Shown: positions 13,301 through 25,500 of the stretch, one piece after another | How positions within the stretch are numbered: the first letter of the stretch is position 1 | Layout of the letters: every line of letters starts with the position of its first letter | Source of the DNA: Loripinus fragilis | Taxonomy: Eukaryota > Mollusca > Bivalvia > Lucinida > Lucinidae | Assembly (NCBI GenBank): GCA_964019695.1 | Contig: OZ026530.1 | Location: 33,958,690-34,022,689 of the forward strand | Direction: 5' to 3' | DNA length: 64,000 nucleotides | The notes under the pieces: generated by a model | The model's database searches: none | Seen by the model: the letters and a program-made list of their open reading frames with translations, nothing else | Told to the model about the DNA's origin: nothing | Program-made: the position numbers and the translations under genes

Positions 13301-16300
13301 GAGCACTCTGCAATTATTTTGACCTCGATTATGCTACCATTTTCTATTAAGACCATGATTTTGTCTATTTAAAGGGGCTGCTTAAGACAGGTTTTATTGT
13401 ATACTCAAACAAAACAAAGACGTTGTAATGAAGAGAACCCTTCTTTTGTTGAGTTTAAACAACAAAAACGAGATGTCTAGGAAAACAACACACGCAGTCT
13501 GATCAGCGCCTTTGTTGTTTACTGTTTGAAAAGTATGAACACTATGCATATTACGTATGGAAATTAACAGGAGTCTACTTAGTATCTCTTGCTGAGCCGG
13601 TTAGGCTGCACCTGACCTGGGGATAACCGATTTTCACGTGATGAGTACATTTCTTTTGATATTCCTGTGTCATAATTACTAGCAATTTCCATATAAAAAT
13701 GTTAACATTAAATCAAGGTTATTTAAAACAAGGTCGCGGTAAATCACATATATCTAAAATATTCAAAAACCCTGTATCTAACGCTGTTCGTTCCAGTCGG
13801 GCCAGACAAGTCAAATAACCTGCTGGATTGAGTGAAAATGTGAGATGCAAGTTGCTGAATATGGGGAAATATATTTAAATATTGTACTAATTTATGTTCC
13901 CCACCACCCCATCAAAACAAATATATAAAAAAAAGTCATCCCCACTCGCCTGAAGGTGCATGAGATCACAAATTTCAATTTGAGCTTTTTTCTAGTTTGC
14001 ATATTACTAATGGGAGTGCCAATTGATAAATAATCAAAAGTTTGCTTATTTTACTGTTATTCAATTCCATTTGTGCTGTGGGTGATTGGAAGTATAGAAA
14101 ATGATAAAGAAATATGACATTTTGTGTTTTCCTAACTCAGTTTTAATCAAGTGATACTTATATAAAACTATCAGAGTTCGAGTTATCTGGATTTTACTGT
14201 ATTCGTTAAGTATTTTAATTGAGTATATTATTGCAATAAGGCGAATCGAGATGTTGTGGCAAAATGAAGGTGATAAAGCAAAGGGAAATGATAATGCAGT
14301 GAGAGGTGACGACCCATTGAAATGCAATGTTGAGAAGTAAGGTGATGAGGTAAATAAATGTTATGAGAGGAAAGGATACTATAATGTGAAATAAGGTGAT
14401 TAAGCAGAAGTAAGTGATGAGTTTATGGGGAGATAATAAGATCGCAGGTTGATATGATTCAAAAAGGGGTGATAAGGCAAGATAAGTGATAAGGGAAGTA
14501 AAGTGATGATGCAAGGGAGGTGATATGGGTTGAGAAAAGTGGGGTGAAGATCAAAAGGGAGTCGATTAAGCACAAATAATTATAAGACCTAGAATGAGAT
14601 GATATATAAGGAGTTGATATGGCGAAGAGAGATTGTGATACAAAGAGAGTTGTTGAGACAGAGAGAGATTATAAGACAGGGATTATGAGACAGGTAGAGA
14701 TGATGAGACAGGGAAAGATGAGGAGACAGGGAGAGATGTGATAAGGCAAAAAGATGTGATGATGCAAAGGGCCGTGATCATGTGTAGTGAGGTGATGAGG
14801 TAAAGGGAGGCAATGAAGGGAGCGGAAGAGATAAGGCAAATAGAATTATTTATAAAGCAATAGAGGACGATGAAAATGAAAGTATTTGTAATATGAACAT
14901 CACTCAAACAGGTTATATTACCCATCGGAAATTCAGTTGAGGCAAAGGGAAGTGATGGGGCACAAGGTAGTGATGAGGCAAAGGGAAGTGATTGGGATAC
15001 AAGGTAGTGATGAGGCAAAGGGAAGTGATGGGGCACATGGTAGTGATGAGGCAAAGGTAAGTGATGGGGCACAAGGTAAGTGATGAGGCAAAGATAAGTA
15101 TTGAGGTAAAAGGTTGTGATGAGTCACAGAGAAGTAATGAGGCAAATTGATGTGACGAGGCTAAGTACAGTGATAAGGCAAAAGGTATTGATGAATCAAA
15201 GATAAATAAGAAGGCGAGGTAATGTGTTTTGGAGAGCTTTTAGCCTAAAAAGTGGTGAGGAAAGTGGGTTGATGTTTGAAAGAGGGTCGATTAGGCCAAG
15301 ATAATTATAAGATTTAAAGAAAATGATATATAAGGAGTTAATTAGGCGAACAGAGATTTTGAGACAAAGAGAGTTGATGAGACAGGGAGAGATTATGAGG
15401 CAGAGAGAGATTACGAGACAGGTAGAGATGATGTGTAAGGGAGAGATAAGGAGACAGGGAGAGATGTGATAAGACAAAAGGATGTGATGATGCAAAGGGT
15501 GGTGCTGATGTGTAGTGAGGTGCTGAGGAAAAAAGAGGTAATGAGATAATGGGAAGAGATTAGGTAAATAGAATTGAGCCCCAGCATGTGATTTCCATTA
15601 ATATGATATTTTGACAAATGCAGACTCAGACAAGCGTGTGCAGCTTACTATTAAGCTTAGAAACTCCAAATGATGTTCGGTCAGTAGCCTAAGAGTCATA
15701 GAATATTCAAGCGACCAGCAAAGGCTTTGACCAGACTGCGCGTATGCGCAGGCTGGTTTGAGCCTTTGCTGGCCACACAAACTACATTGACAGAAATCTC
15801 ATGCTGCGGCTGAATTGATAAAGCAATACATGTAGGCGATGATGAAAATGAAAGTGTGTTTAATATGAACATCACTCAAACAGTGTATATTACCCATAGG
15901 AAATTCAGTTGATAACATCATCTCCTCCTGCTCATACTCTTCAGTCGTGATAACTGGATCAGGTTCCTCAGTCACGTCCACCACTGTCGTCACCGTCGTC
16001 GACTGGGTCGTAGTCTCCGTCGTTGTCTCACTCGTTGCCCCGGTCGTCGTCGGTATACTTGTAGTTGTCACTGTGCTTGCTGGTTTCTGTGTAGCGACTA
16101 TCTGTCCACCTGATTCAATGTTAAACTGTTTAATTGTATCGACTAGCGATTTCGCGAAATTGACAACATCTCGTTTATTTCCCGATTTGAATACTTGATC
16201 AAGTTTCTTCATTCCTGACAACATAGACTGTGCGAAGGATGCAGTTTCTCGTTTTTCACCATGCTTCAGTACGAGCACATTTAAAGTGCGCATCGTGGCT

Positions 16301-19300
16301 AGTAACGATTTGGCAAAGTTAACAACGTCTCGCTTTTCTGCATTGTTTTCAATAACGGCATTGAGCTTAGCCAATGAATCCAGCCTTGCATTTTCAAAGT
16401 TAACGACTTCTTGCTGTTTACCAGAGCCAGATTGGACTAGTTGAGCTGATGGTCCAGTATGCTTAGAAGAACCAAAACTGACTGGTGGAGGTTTATTCAC
16501 TACTGGACCACTGCCGGCTTGTAAACCCATAAGAGTCTGTTCGACGTTGGTCAGTGTTCGTGGCGACGGCATCCTATTGATCTAAAAATAGAATACAAAT
16601 GAGCATTAATGTTCATGACATGTACAACCAGTAAGTGCCACTCAAAACGAAGACCCAAATTGGTTTTTCAAGACCGAGTATCGCTTAAAGCAGGTCAAAA
16701 GTATTGCAGAAGATTCTACTATACTTTTGACCTTCATTAAGCTACCGTTTGTCATTAAGATCTTTGTTGTTTTTTTCTATTTTGGAGTGACCGCTTATAG
16801 CTGCATAGTCTGTAACTTTTGATCTTTTAATTCTAGAACTAATGTTTCCAGTTTTCAAGAACACAGTCAAAAACTAAAATTCATGTATACATTTTACCAA
16901 TGTCGTAAACCTTAACAAATTATCAGTATCAAAACAACAGCATTTATGTTAAAGTTAACTGTATATAATTATTGGAGGGACGCAAATAATTCCCACAAAG
17001 AGAAAACACACCTGTTTTTATAAGATAATTCACATTTCCGTGCGGTTTTCAGCTATAGTGAACAGATTTATTGTGGACATATAACTTAATTCTACTTTTA
17101 CAAATGATTTAAAAAGAAAATAAAAAATTTTCGATAAATGTTCATAGTTGCAGACTTAGTCTCTTTAACTGAACATATCGCATTGTATTACGACGTTTTG
17201 TAAAAATGAAAGAAGAGCTATCCGTTACCGGTCAACTTACACGCATGATATGTATAAAATCGTTGCAAACATGGAGATGACATATAGCATTTGAGTTAAC
17301 AATGTTATAACCCACGCCTCAGAACTAAAACCAGCCACAGCTGTTAGGGACTAAATATATGTTCAAGACACAGCCGTTTTTGCATGAGGTTCTGTTATTG
17401 TTCAGACATGCGCCATGATAATAAACTTACAAAGTAAGTATTTTATTTATTATCTTAAAGAAATGCCGGCTTCTACAGGGATATGATAGAGTGTTTGGCT
17501 GTCGATCCAGCGATCTGGGTTTGATTCTCGGCTGGGGAAGGCTGGAATATTTTCGCTCTACGACAATGGCGCCCACTATAAATAATCCACCCTAAACCCT
17601 GGCTGTAATATCCAGGTATATAACACACTCTTGCTGTCTGGTGTAGAAGCCGGGTTTTACAGCAGCGTGGTAGAGTGTTTACCTGTAGATTCTGCGACCT
17701 GGGTTCCATCCCTGGCTGGGACAGGGTGGAATATTTTCTCTTTATGACATGTTTTGATTCACGTTCATCGCACATGTAATTTGAAGAACCCTTAGGCCCG
17801 TAACTTCATCAGTTTAAAAACTAGAAAACGGTCAATGATTATTGTGTTTCAATGTCCATAACTGTTTGGTGTTCACTAAGATTTCTAGATTTAGTTTTTG
17901 AATTGAATTCAAAACAATGGAACAGTTAAACAAGTAAAATGCATTTAAGCCCAAATCCCCTTCCCCAGTAACGTGGTGTTTGTTCTATGTTTTGTTGATA
18001 ATTGCTTTATTTTCTTTCTAGTTTTGCAATCACCTTGATGGGATAGGGAGACTGAACTGCTTTACATAGTTTGTCTTCATGGTGTATTGTGATTGTTAGG
18101 GTACTGGTGCTCTTCCTTGCGTTGCCGTGGGTTTGTCTGCATTGTGTAATTGTGGTATTTCCTGCTTTTTTAAGAAGTGTGATTTTATATTATCTTCAGT
18201 CACTCTTATAGCGATTAATCTATTAGCTTATTGTTTTGTTTTCGTAAATATGTTTTATTTAATTCTCATTTTATTGCTTCTGCAATATACAAACATACAC
18301 ACTAGTATCTGGAGACCATACTTGTTGAGCGACTCTGTCGAAAAGTGACAGTAATGTGCTATGTAATAAATAATGAAAATCATACCCGGTTAGCGGCTGT
18401 TAGCCCACCGCCACCTGCCTCCGGTGGCATCCTCCCCAGTTGGACGATTCCACTTCCGTGTTGAGAGGGTGCACCGAGCCTCCCTCCAGACTTCACAGGC
18501 ATTCTTCTAAATTGAACATTTTTATTTTTATCAGTAAGTGCTGTCCTATGCAATGGTGCAGCTTTTGGTCTTGGTTTCACTGCGGATATCCGCGCTGAAC
18601 TGCCTGGTGAGTTTGATTGCTTGAGGGCTTGAGCTGAACTCCCCGGTGCCATAGATGGTGCTGTTGACTTTATTCCCGTCGCTGGTTTTGGTAATGGTCT
18701 GACGTTGATTTGTGGATGGTTGGTATGCGATGGACGTCTTTTCTTTGCAGGTTTGGGGATGTTTTGAACTATAAACTTGGGATCTTTAAGAAGAAGGTAT
18801 CTGTAATAAATGTATCATGAGTATCAAGGTAAGATAAGGATTTCCTGGCTGAATACTGTAAATTCGGAAATTTTCGCGAGAATTATATTTTCGCGAATAT
18901 CGTTAAAAGACATATTTGCGACGTTAAAAAGTCGCGACTAGGGCATGATTTACCTTGATCAGTAAACGACAGAGTGATTTCAACACTTCGCGAGGATTTC
19001 ATTTTCACGAAACTTCGCAAATGCGAAGTTTCGCGAAAATAAAACCCTCGCGAAAATTTCCGAATTTACAGTAGTTCTGTCATTGAGATGACTGGGATTG
19101 CACCACGGCGTGATTCATATAACTTACATAGGTGCTTTAAAGGAAAACAAAATTGTTTTCTTCCCTTCATATATTGCGCCAAGAGCTTTAAGTATTGAGT
19201 ATTGCTATGTAACCTCGTACCGTGGTGTCTTGAATGGGGAAATGAAACGACGTTGACATAAATAGGTTTAAAGAAACAAAATTTTCAGTGTAAAATCATA

Positions 19301-19484
19301 AATGTTTTCTTACCCATCATTTTATGAGATTTTTGGTGCTCAAAAGAACCGTCTCGTTGAGAAGGGTTTTTAGCTGTGCTTCTGCTGCTGTTGTTGGTGG
19401 TGGTGGTGTTGTTGTTGTTGCTGCTGCTGCTGTTGTTGTTGTTGTTGTTTTTGTTGTTGTTGTTGTTGCTGCTGCTGCTGCTGC

Positions 19485-19556
<72 letters not shown>

Positions 19557-22500
19557 ACACACTTACCTTGTAGCACCTGATTCTGTTTTAATAGGCACCA
19601 AAGCGTAACTCTGTAATTTAGACAAAGCACTTGACATAGTCTGCGGGTGGTGCCTCTTGACTCTACTTAACTTGAACACTTCACTTAAAGACGACTTCTG
19701 TATTCCCTGCATAGAGCCTCTACCTGCGTCAAAAATAAACGATTCTTGGAAATAATGACATAATTATATACCAAGCTCTACAATGGTCACTATAATATTC
19801 AGGGTTGGGAATCATCTGGGTTTTTTTTTTATTTTATACAATGCAAGGATAAAATGGAGGACTCGATACTTAAAAAAAACACGATCATAGCTATTCTAAA
19901 TTATTGCTATTTTGAAGCATTAATAAAAAAATCAGTATCATATTAGATGCTTCGTTTGTCTATTGTGTTTAATGTGTTTGTCATTCTGTCTTGTCTGTTC
20001 CTTGCAGCCTTTTGGTCACCTGCCGGGAAGGGGCAGGCCTCTTGGCTCTCTTGTATGTTATGCTTTCTTGTGTTTTGTCACTTTCCCATATGGTGTCCAG
20101 GGTCAGGTGTGATACTTGATATTCGCCTTCTTCCTTACTTGTATTGATAAATACAATATACCTGATTTACTGACATGAGAAAACAAAATTGGTACTGTCG
20201 TGCCAACCAAGAGTGAGAGTTACGTAATACTGTGTTTACAATTTCTAGGTTAAACACTAACGTATACACTTCACTTGAGATAACGCCAATCGATAGATCA
20301 CTAGTGTATTAATCCTATCCTGCGGATAGGATTAATACACAAGTAATCTATCGATTCAAAGTCCCTGATAACTTTGTAAACAAAGCATGGCGTCACTGTC
20401 ACTCGTGGTTGGCAGGACAGTATCAATCATAGTGGATTTAAAGATAGTTGAGAATTGTTGTAAAGAAACACTGGCGAGTTTGCCTTGATTTGGGGCGTGC
20501 AGGTAGTCTGTGTTACCAGTATATTGAACTTACCACAGATTACTACATGTGCATATGCGCATGGCAGTGAACAGTTAGGCTTTACCTGTTTATAAGAAAC
20601 ATAGAATTGCCTAATTACTATGCATCATTGAAACTACTATAGCTGTAATATGAACACATAAGAAATCACATGCTGATACATGATCAGTTACGGCTGTCTA
20701 AAAGATACGGAACTAGGGAACATGTTAAAAAGACCACGAACCGCGCAACATGGAAAGACAATGACTGCCACTCCTTGATTTCTCCGAAAATTCGAGGTAC
20801 AAGTAATATTAACAAAACAACAATGTACTTGTATCGTTTTCATATCATACTTTACGATGCATTGAATGCAGTTATTAAGAAATAACTTATCTCAAAGACG
20901 GTGATTCTATATACATTCAACATCAACATTGATATGTTTATTTTATTTGACTCTTTACGTCCAATCAACAATCTTTCAGTTATTAAGGGGCGAATCTTCC
21001 TGGGTTGAACCAGTACTAAGCTAGGATTAATGTTCTTGCTCAAGAACACAACGCAGTGACGCCGGTGAGGCTCAAACCCGCGGCCTCTCTGTCAAGCACT
21101 CTACCACTGAGCCATTGCGCTCCCTACATTGATATGTGAGTATTCTTGGGAAACATATTGGTCTTGAATGGGGCTCCTCAAAAACCTAAACACGATTTCG
21201 AGATTTGAGAAAATCACACAAAACACGATTTTGTTGTACGAGTGCATCAAAGGCGCAGACTATCTGCGCAGAATGACCATCAACTTTGTTTTATCAATCT
21301 CCGGACTCCCTTGAAGGTATTTCAGCTACACTTGCTGTATGCAAAATTTTAATGGTCTAGCATGTTTTTGTAGTACAGCAGGAACCTGGTAGCAACACAA
21401 AAATACAGGTTTTCAATTTTCAGTTAAAATAATAGGCCTGACAACGAATCCATTTACCAGAATCCAAATGAATTGACTCAATGTTTTTACATTGAGTCAA
21501 TTCATATGGATTCTGGTACTTGTCACAAAAGCTGTTCACATACAACATGTACATTGTACATAAAGCGTAGAAATAGTGAAGGCAATGGATAGGTGCGCGC
21601 GAAACAATTTAGATCAATCTAGGTAGATTTTCTCGCAATGAGGCTCCAAGGAAACATGTAAAAACAAACAGCTAATAATGTAATCACCATATCATAATTA
21701 CTGAGCTCATAAACAAAATAGCTGAATTAGATTAAAATATCATTTAAATTTCACCTGCAATTAAGATAATATAAGAATCTATCATGAGTGTGAGCCGTCA
21801 CTGTGAGGGTGAGATATAGAGAATATTCAAATGTTTTTTGTTAAATATGTCTTTTATTTCACGAGTGAAGTGGACAATGTTTATATTTCATGAGCGCCAC
21901 TCATGAAGTATAAACATTGTCCACTTCACTCGTGAAATAAAAGACATATTTAACAAAAAACCTTTGAATTTTCTTTTTATTATCTACAAATTTTCCATAA
22001 TCTTTTAAGGTAAAGAGAAGCGAATCTTACTTTACATTAGCTTTTGTTTTGATTTTCTAGTTGTAGGAGACAAACTTATAAAAGCTCTTTCTTTTATTAA
22101 GCTTCTTAGCGACTCTGACTTTTGTGTTTACATTTCCATGGAAATATGGAACACTAATAGTTGTTTCCCTTAGAAAAGAAACAGATATGCCATAAAGAGT
22201 TGCTTCTCTTAAACCATATTGAGAAAATAGAAAAAAAAGTAGTTCCAATCTTAAGGTTTCTCTCCCATGAGAATATCAAATCTTGTACTTTCACTGCTGT
22301 GAAAATACAAGTTTTTATATTTTCACGACTGTGAAATATATGCATTATGTTCAATCAATATTTTCCTGTATTTCATTACATAGTAGATGATAAATAAAAT
22401 TCCCTCCAAAGGATCACCGAATGGCATCACAAAGCTTTCTGGTGATGACAAACGGTGATCCTGACAGACGGATGTTTCAATCGCAACCGAACACTAATAA

Positions 22501-25500
22501 TGATTCCTTTGTCTTTGCTCACCATTAAGTACCTCATTTTCATATTATAGCCAAATAGCTAAGACTATAAGGTATGTGTCAAAAAGGTTTTCCAGTACAT
22601 AAATGGTTAAACTACAGAATCTTTCAAGAATAGAACTGATCTTACCTGCAATTTTGTCCATGGCTAGCTGGGCTGACTGGGGAGCTGAAAACAAGAAGTA
22701 CGGTTTATGAGACTACCAGAGATAAATAAGCTATTTAAAATGCAACTGATATTACCTGCAATTTTGTCCAGGGCTAGTTTTGCTGATTAAGCAGCCGAAA
22801 ATAAGAGGTACAATTCTGAGGCTACCAGAGATACATGAACTATCGTAAATGCAACTGATAGTACCTACATTTATGTCCAAGACTAACAGGGCTGACAGAG
22901 CAGCCTAAAATAAGAAGTACGGTTACTGAGGCTGCAAAAGATATATAAGAATGCAACTGATATTACCTGCAATTTTGTACAGGACTAGCTGGGCTGACTG
23001 AGGAGCCAAAAACAAGAAGTACGGCTCTGAGACTGCCAGAGATACATAAGCTATCAAGAATGCAACGGATATTACCTGTAATTTTGTCCAAGACTAACAG
23101 GGCTGACTGAGCAGCTGAAAACAAGAAGTACGGCTCTGAGACTGCCAGAGATACATAAGCTATCAAGAATGCAACGGATATTATCTGCATTTTTGTCAAC
23201 GGCTAGCTGGGCTGACTGAGCATCAGAAAACATTAAGTACGGTTCTGATGCTGCCAGAGATACATAAGCTATCAAGACGCAACTGATATTACCTGCAATT
23301 TTGTCCAAGACTTTCAGTGCTGACTGAGCAGGAGAAAGCAAGCAGTATCGTTTTAAGGCTGTAAGAGATACATAAGCTATCAAGAATGCAACTGATATTA
23401 CCTGCGATTCTTTCCATGGCTACCAGGGCTGTCTGAGCAGAGGAAAATAAGAAGTACGGTTCTGAGGCTGCCATAGATAGATAATCTATTAAGCATGCAA
23501 CTGATATTACCTGTAATTTTGTCCAAGACTTAAAGGGCTGACTGAGCAGCTGAAAACAAGAAGTATCGTTCTGAGGCTGCCAGAGATACATAAGCTATCA
23601 AGAATGTAACTGATATTTTCTGCGATTTTGTCCATGGCTAACTGGGCTGCCTGAGCAGGGGAAAATAAGAAGTACGGTTCTTAGGCTGCCAGAGATACAT
23701 AAGATTCAAGAATGCAACTGATAGTACCTGCAATTTTTTCCATTGCTAACAGGGCTGCCTGAGCAGAGGAAAATAAGAAGTACGGTTCTGAGACTGCCAG
23801 AGACACAGAAAATATCAAGAATGCAACTGATTTTACCTGCAATTTTGTCCAGGGCCATCTTGGTTGACTGGGGAGCCGAAAATAAGAAGTACGGTTCTGA
23901 GGCTGCCATAGATACATAAGGTATCAAAAAGTGCAATGATATACCCTGCAATTTTGTCCATGGCTAGCTGGGTTGACTGAGCAGCCAAAAATAAGAAGTA
24001 CGGCTCTGAGACTGCCAAAGATATATAAGCTATCAAGAATGCAACCGATTTTACCTGCAATTTTGTCCAAGACTAGCTGGGATGATTGATGGGCCAAATA
24101 CAAGAAGTACGGTACTGAGGCTGCCTGAGATACAAAAGCTATCCAGTATCTAGAATGCAACTGATATTACCTGCAATTTTGTCCATGGCTAGCTTGGCTG
24201 ACTGAGGAGCCGAAAATAAGAAGTACGGTTCTGAGACTGCCAGAGATACAGAGACTGGTTTCTTCTTCACTCTACCGATTTTTTCTAGTAGTGTTAGCGG
24301 ATTCTGTATATCATTCGGGTCGAATAACTCCATATAGCTCTCTCCTTGGATAAGTAATGTTCCATTGTTCTGAAAAAGAAAGCGAAACATATTTGGCTGC
24401 TGTTGTTTCTATTTTTCGTACGCCATTTGGATCTAATAACTACATGTATACGTAGCTCTTTCACCAGATAGTTACCGCTGCTCCGCAAAAAAAGCAATTA
24501 ACTTGACTACTATTTGAAGTAAGTAAGGGTTCAAAGATCAGGAATCGATACAATCAAGTACCACACCTGAGCCGTTATTCAAAACATATTGGGCGGTCGG
24601 TATGCCATTATGGTCAAATAACTCCATAAAGCAGTAATGTACCATTGTTTTGAATCTACTGTATTTTTGTCACCTTTCAAAACGCCATAGGGACACTGTA
24701 TATTGCATTTTGGTCTAATGCCTCCATGTAGCTCACTCGCCAGATAAATAATTAAAAGTGCCACTGCTTTGCACAAAGCAATTGATTGGACTAAAAAAAG
24801 TCGTCTTTCATAATCGCATTGGAACTGTGCATACCATTAGGGTCAAATGACTGAAGACAGATCTCTTCTTGGATAAGTGATGTAGGGAAGACATTATTAT
24901 TTTTATCGAAAACTTTGCAAGGGTTCTGTATGTCAATAGTGTTGAAAAAGACCTTACTGTCCTGCCAGCCAAGAGTGATAGTTACGTCATGTTTTGTTTA
25001 CAATTGTAACATAAAAAATTATTATTATACACACCACTTGAGCTAACGCGAATCGATAGATAACTTGTGTATTAATACTATCCTGCGGATAGGATTAATA
25101 AACAAGTGATCTATCGATGATTCTAAATCCCTCATAAGTTTGTAAACAAAGCATGACGTCACTGTCACTCTTGGCTGGCAGGACAGCAGTTGCAACAGCC
25201 ACTGTTAAAATGGTACTAACTGCAATAGAGATCAGTGAAGACTCAAGCGGGACTGAACATACACACAGTCTCGTCAGTGCATTGGTGTTTCACAGGCACG
25301 AGGCCTGAACATATTTATTGATTTGGTGTCCAGCATAAGGTACAAGTTAGCATGTGCCAACAGCAAAGATTCAAATCAACTGCGCATCAATAGAGTCTGA
25401 TCTTAATTTTCAAAAAAAAAGAAACGTTGGACTCTTGGCTATCCATAGAGCGCCCATCAAAGACTCTTGTCAGACTGCGCGAAAGCGCAGGCTGATCTGA

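Larger units (their letters stand above)
22646..24236 (-). repeat. tandem array of 15 mini-exon units
   Basis: Fifteen tandem units with a period of about 109 bp. On the minus strand each unit has a 66-bp block ending GACAAAATTGCAG, then about 43 bp starting GTAATATCAGTTGCATTCTT and ending TATGTATCTCTGGCAG. GT and AG sit exactly at the block borders in most units, so each block behaves as a symmetric phase-1 exon encoding 22 residues (core SEPYFLFSAPQSAQLAMDK). The period is not a multiple of three, so reading through without splicing changes frame at each unit. Seven separate units are intact, seven are damaged, and the 5'-most (24171-24236) is fused to exon 2. Confidence 0.85.

Noticed and set aside
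14683..15495. Open frames rich in LPHHYHV and similar
   Set aside because: By-products of the GA-rich minisatellite; the coding-like end STEFPMGN comes from a duplicated exon border.
17463..17800. Possible tRNA genes (also at 20938-21125, 50266-50460, 53865-53965, 54320-54490 and 62811-63015)
   Set aside because: Only A- and B-box-like parts are present, with no complete cloverleaf, and each is joined to an unrelated tail; they are SINEs.
19285..19630. Open frames coding poly-Gln, poly-Asn, poly-Thr, poly-Leu and poly-Val
   Set aside because: All frames of one (CAA/TTG)n microsatellite that lies just inside an intron; no splice or domain support for any of them.
22646..24236. CRISPR-like or satellite reading of the 109-bp array
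   Set aside because: Units vary along their whole length, there are no spacer/repeat contrasts, and the blocks have splice borders and conserved frames; the genome is animal.
24390..24500. Additional exon (SSGNYLVKEL) between exons 1 and 2
   Set aside because: Homologous to exon 2 but without a good acceptor and with frame damage; treated as a decayed copy.
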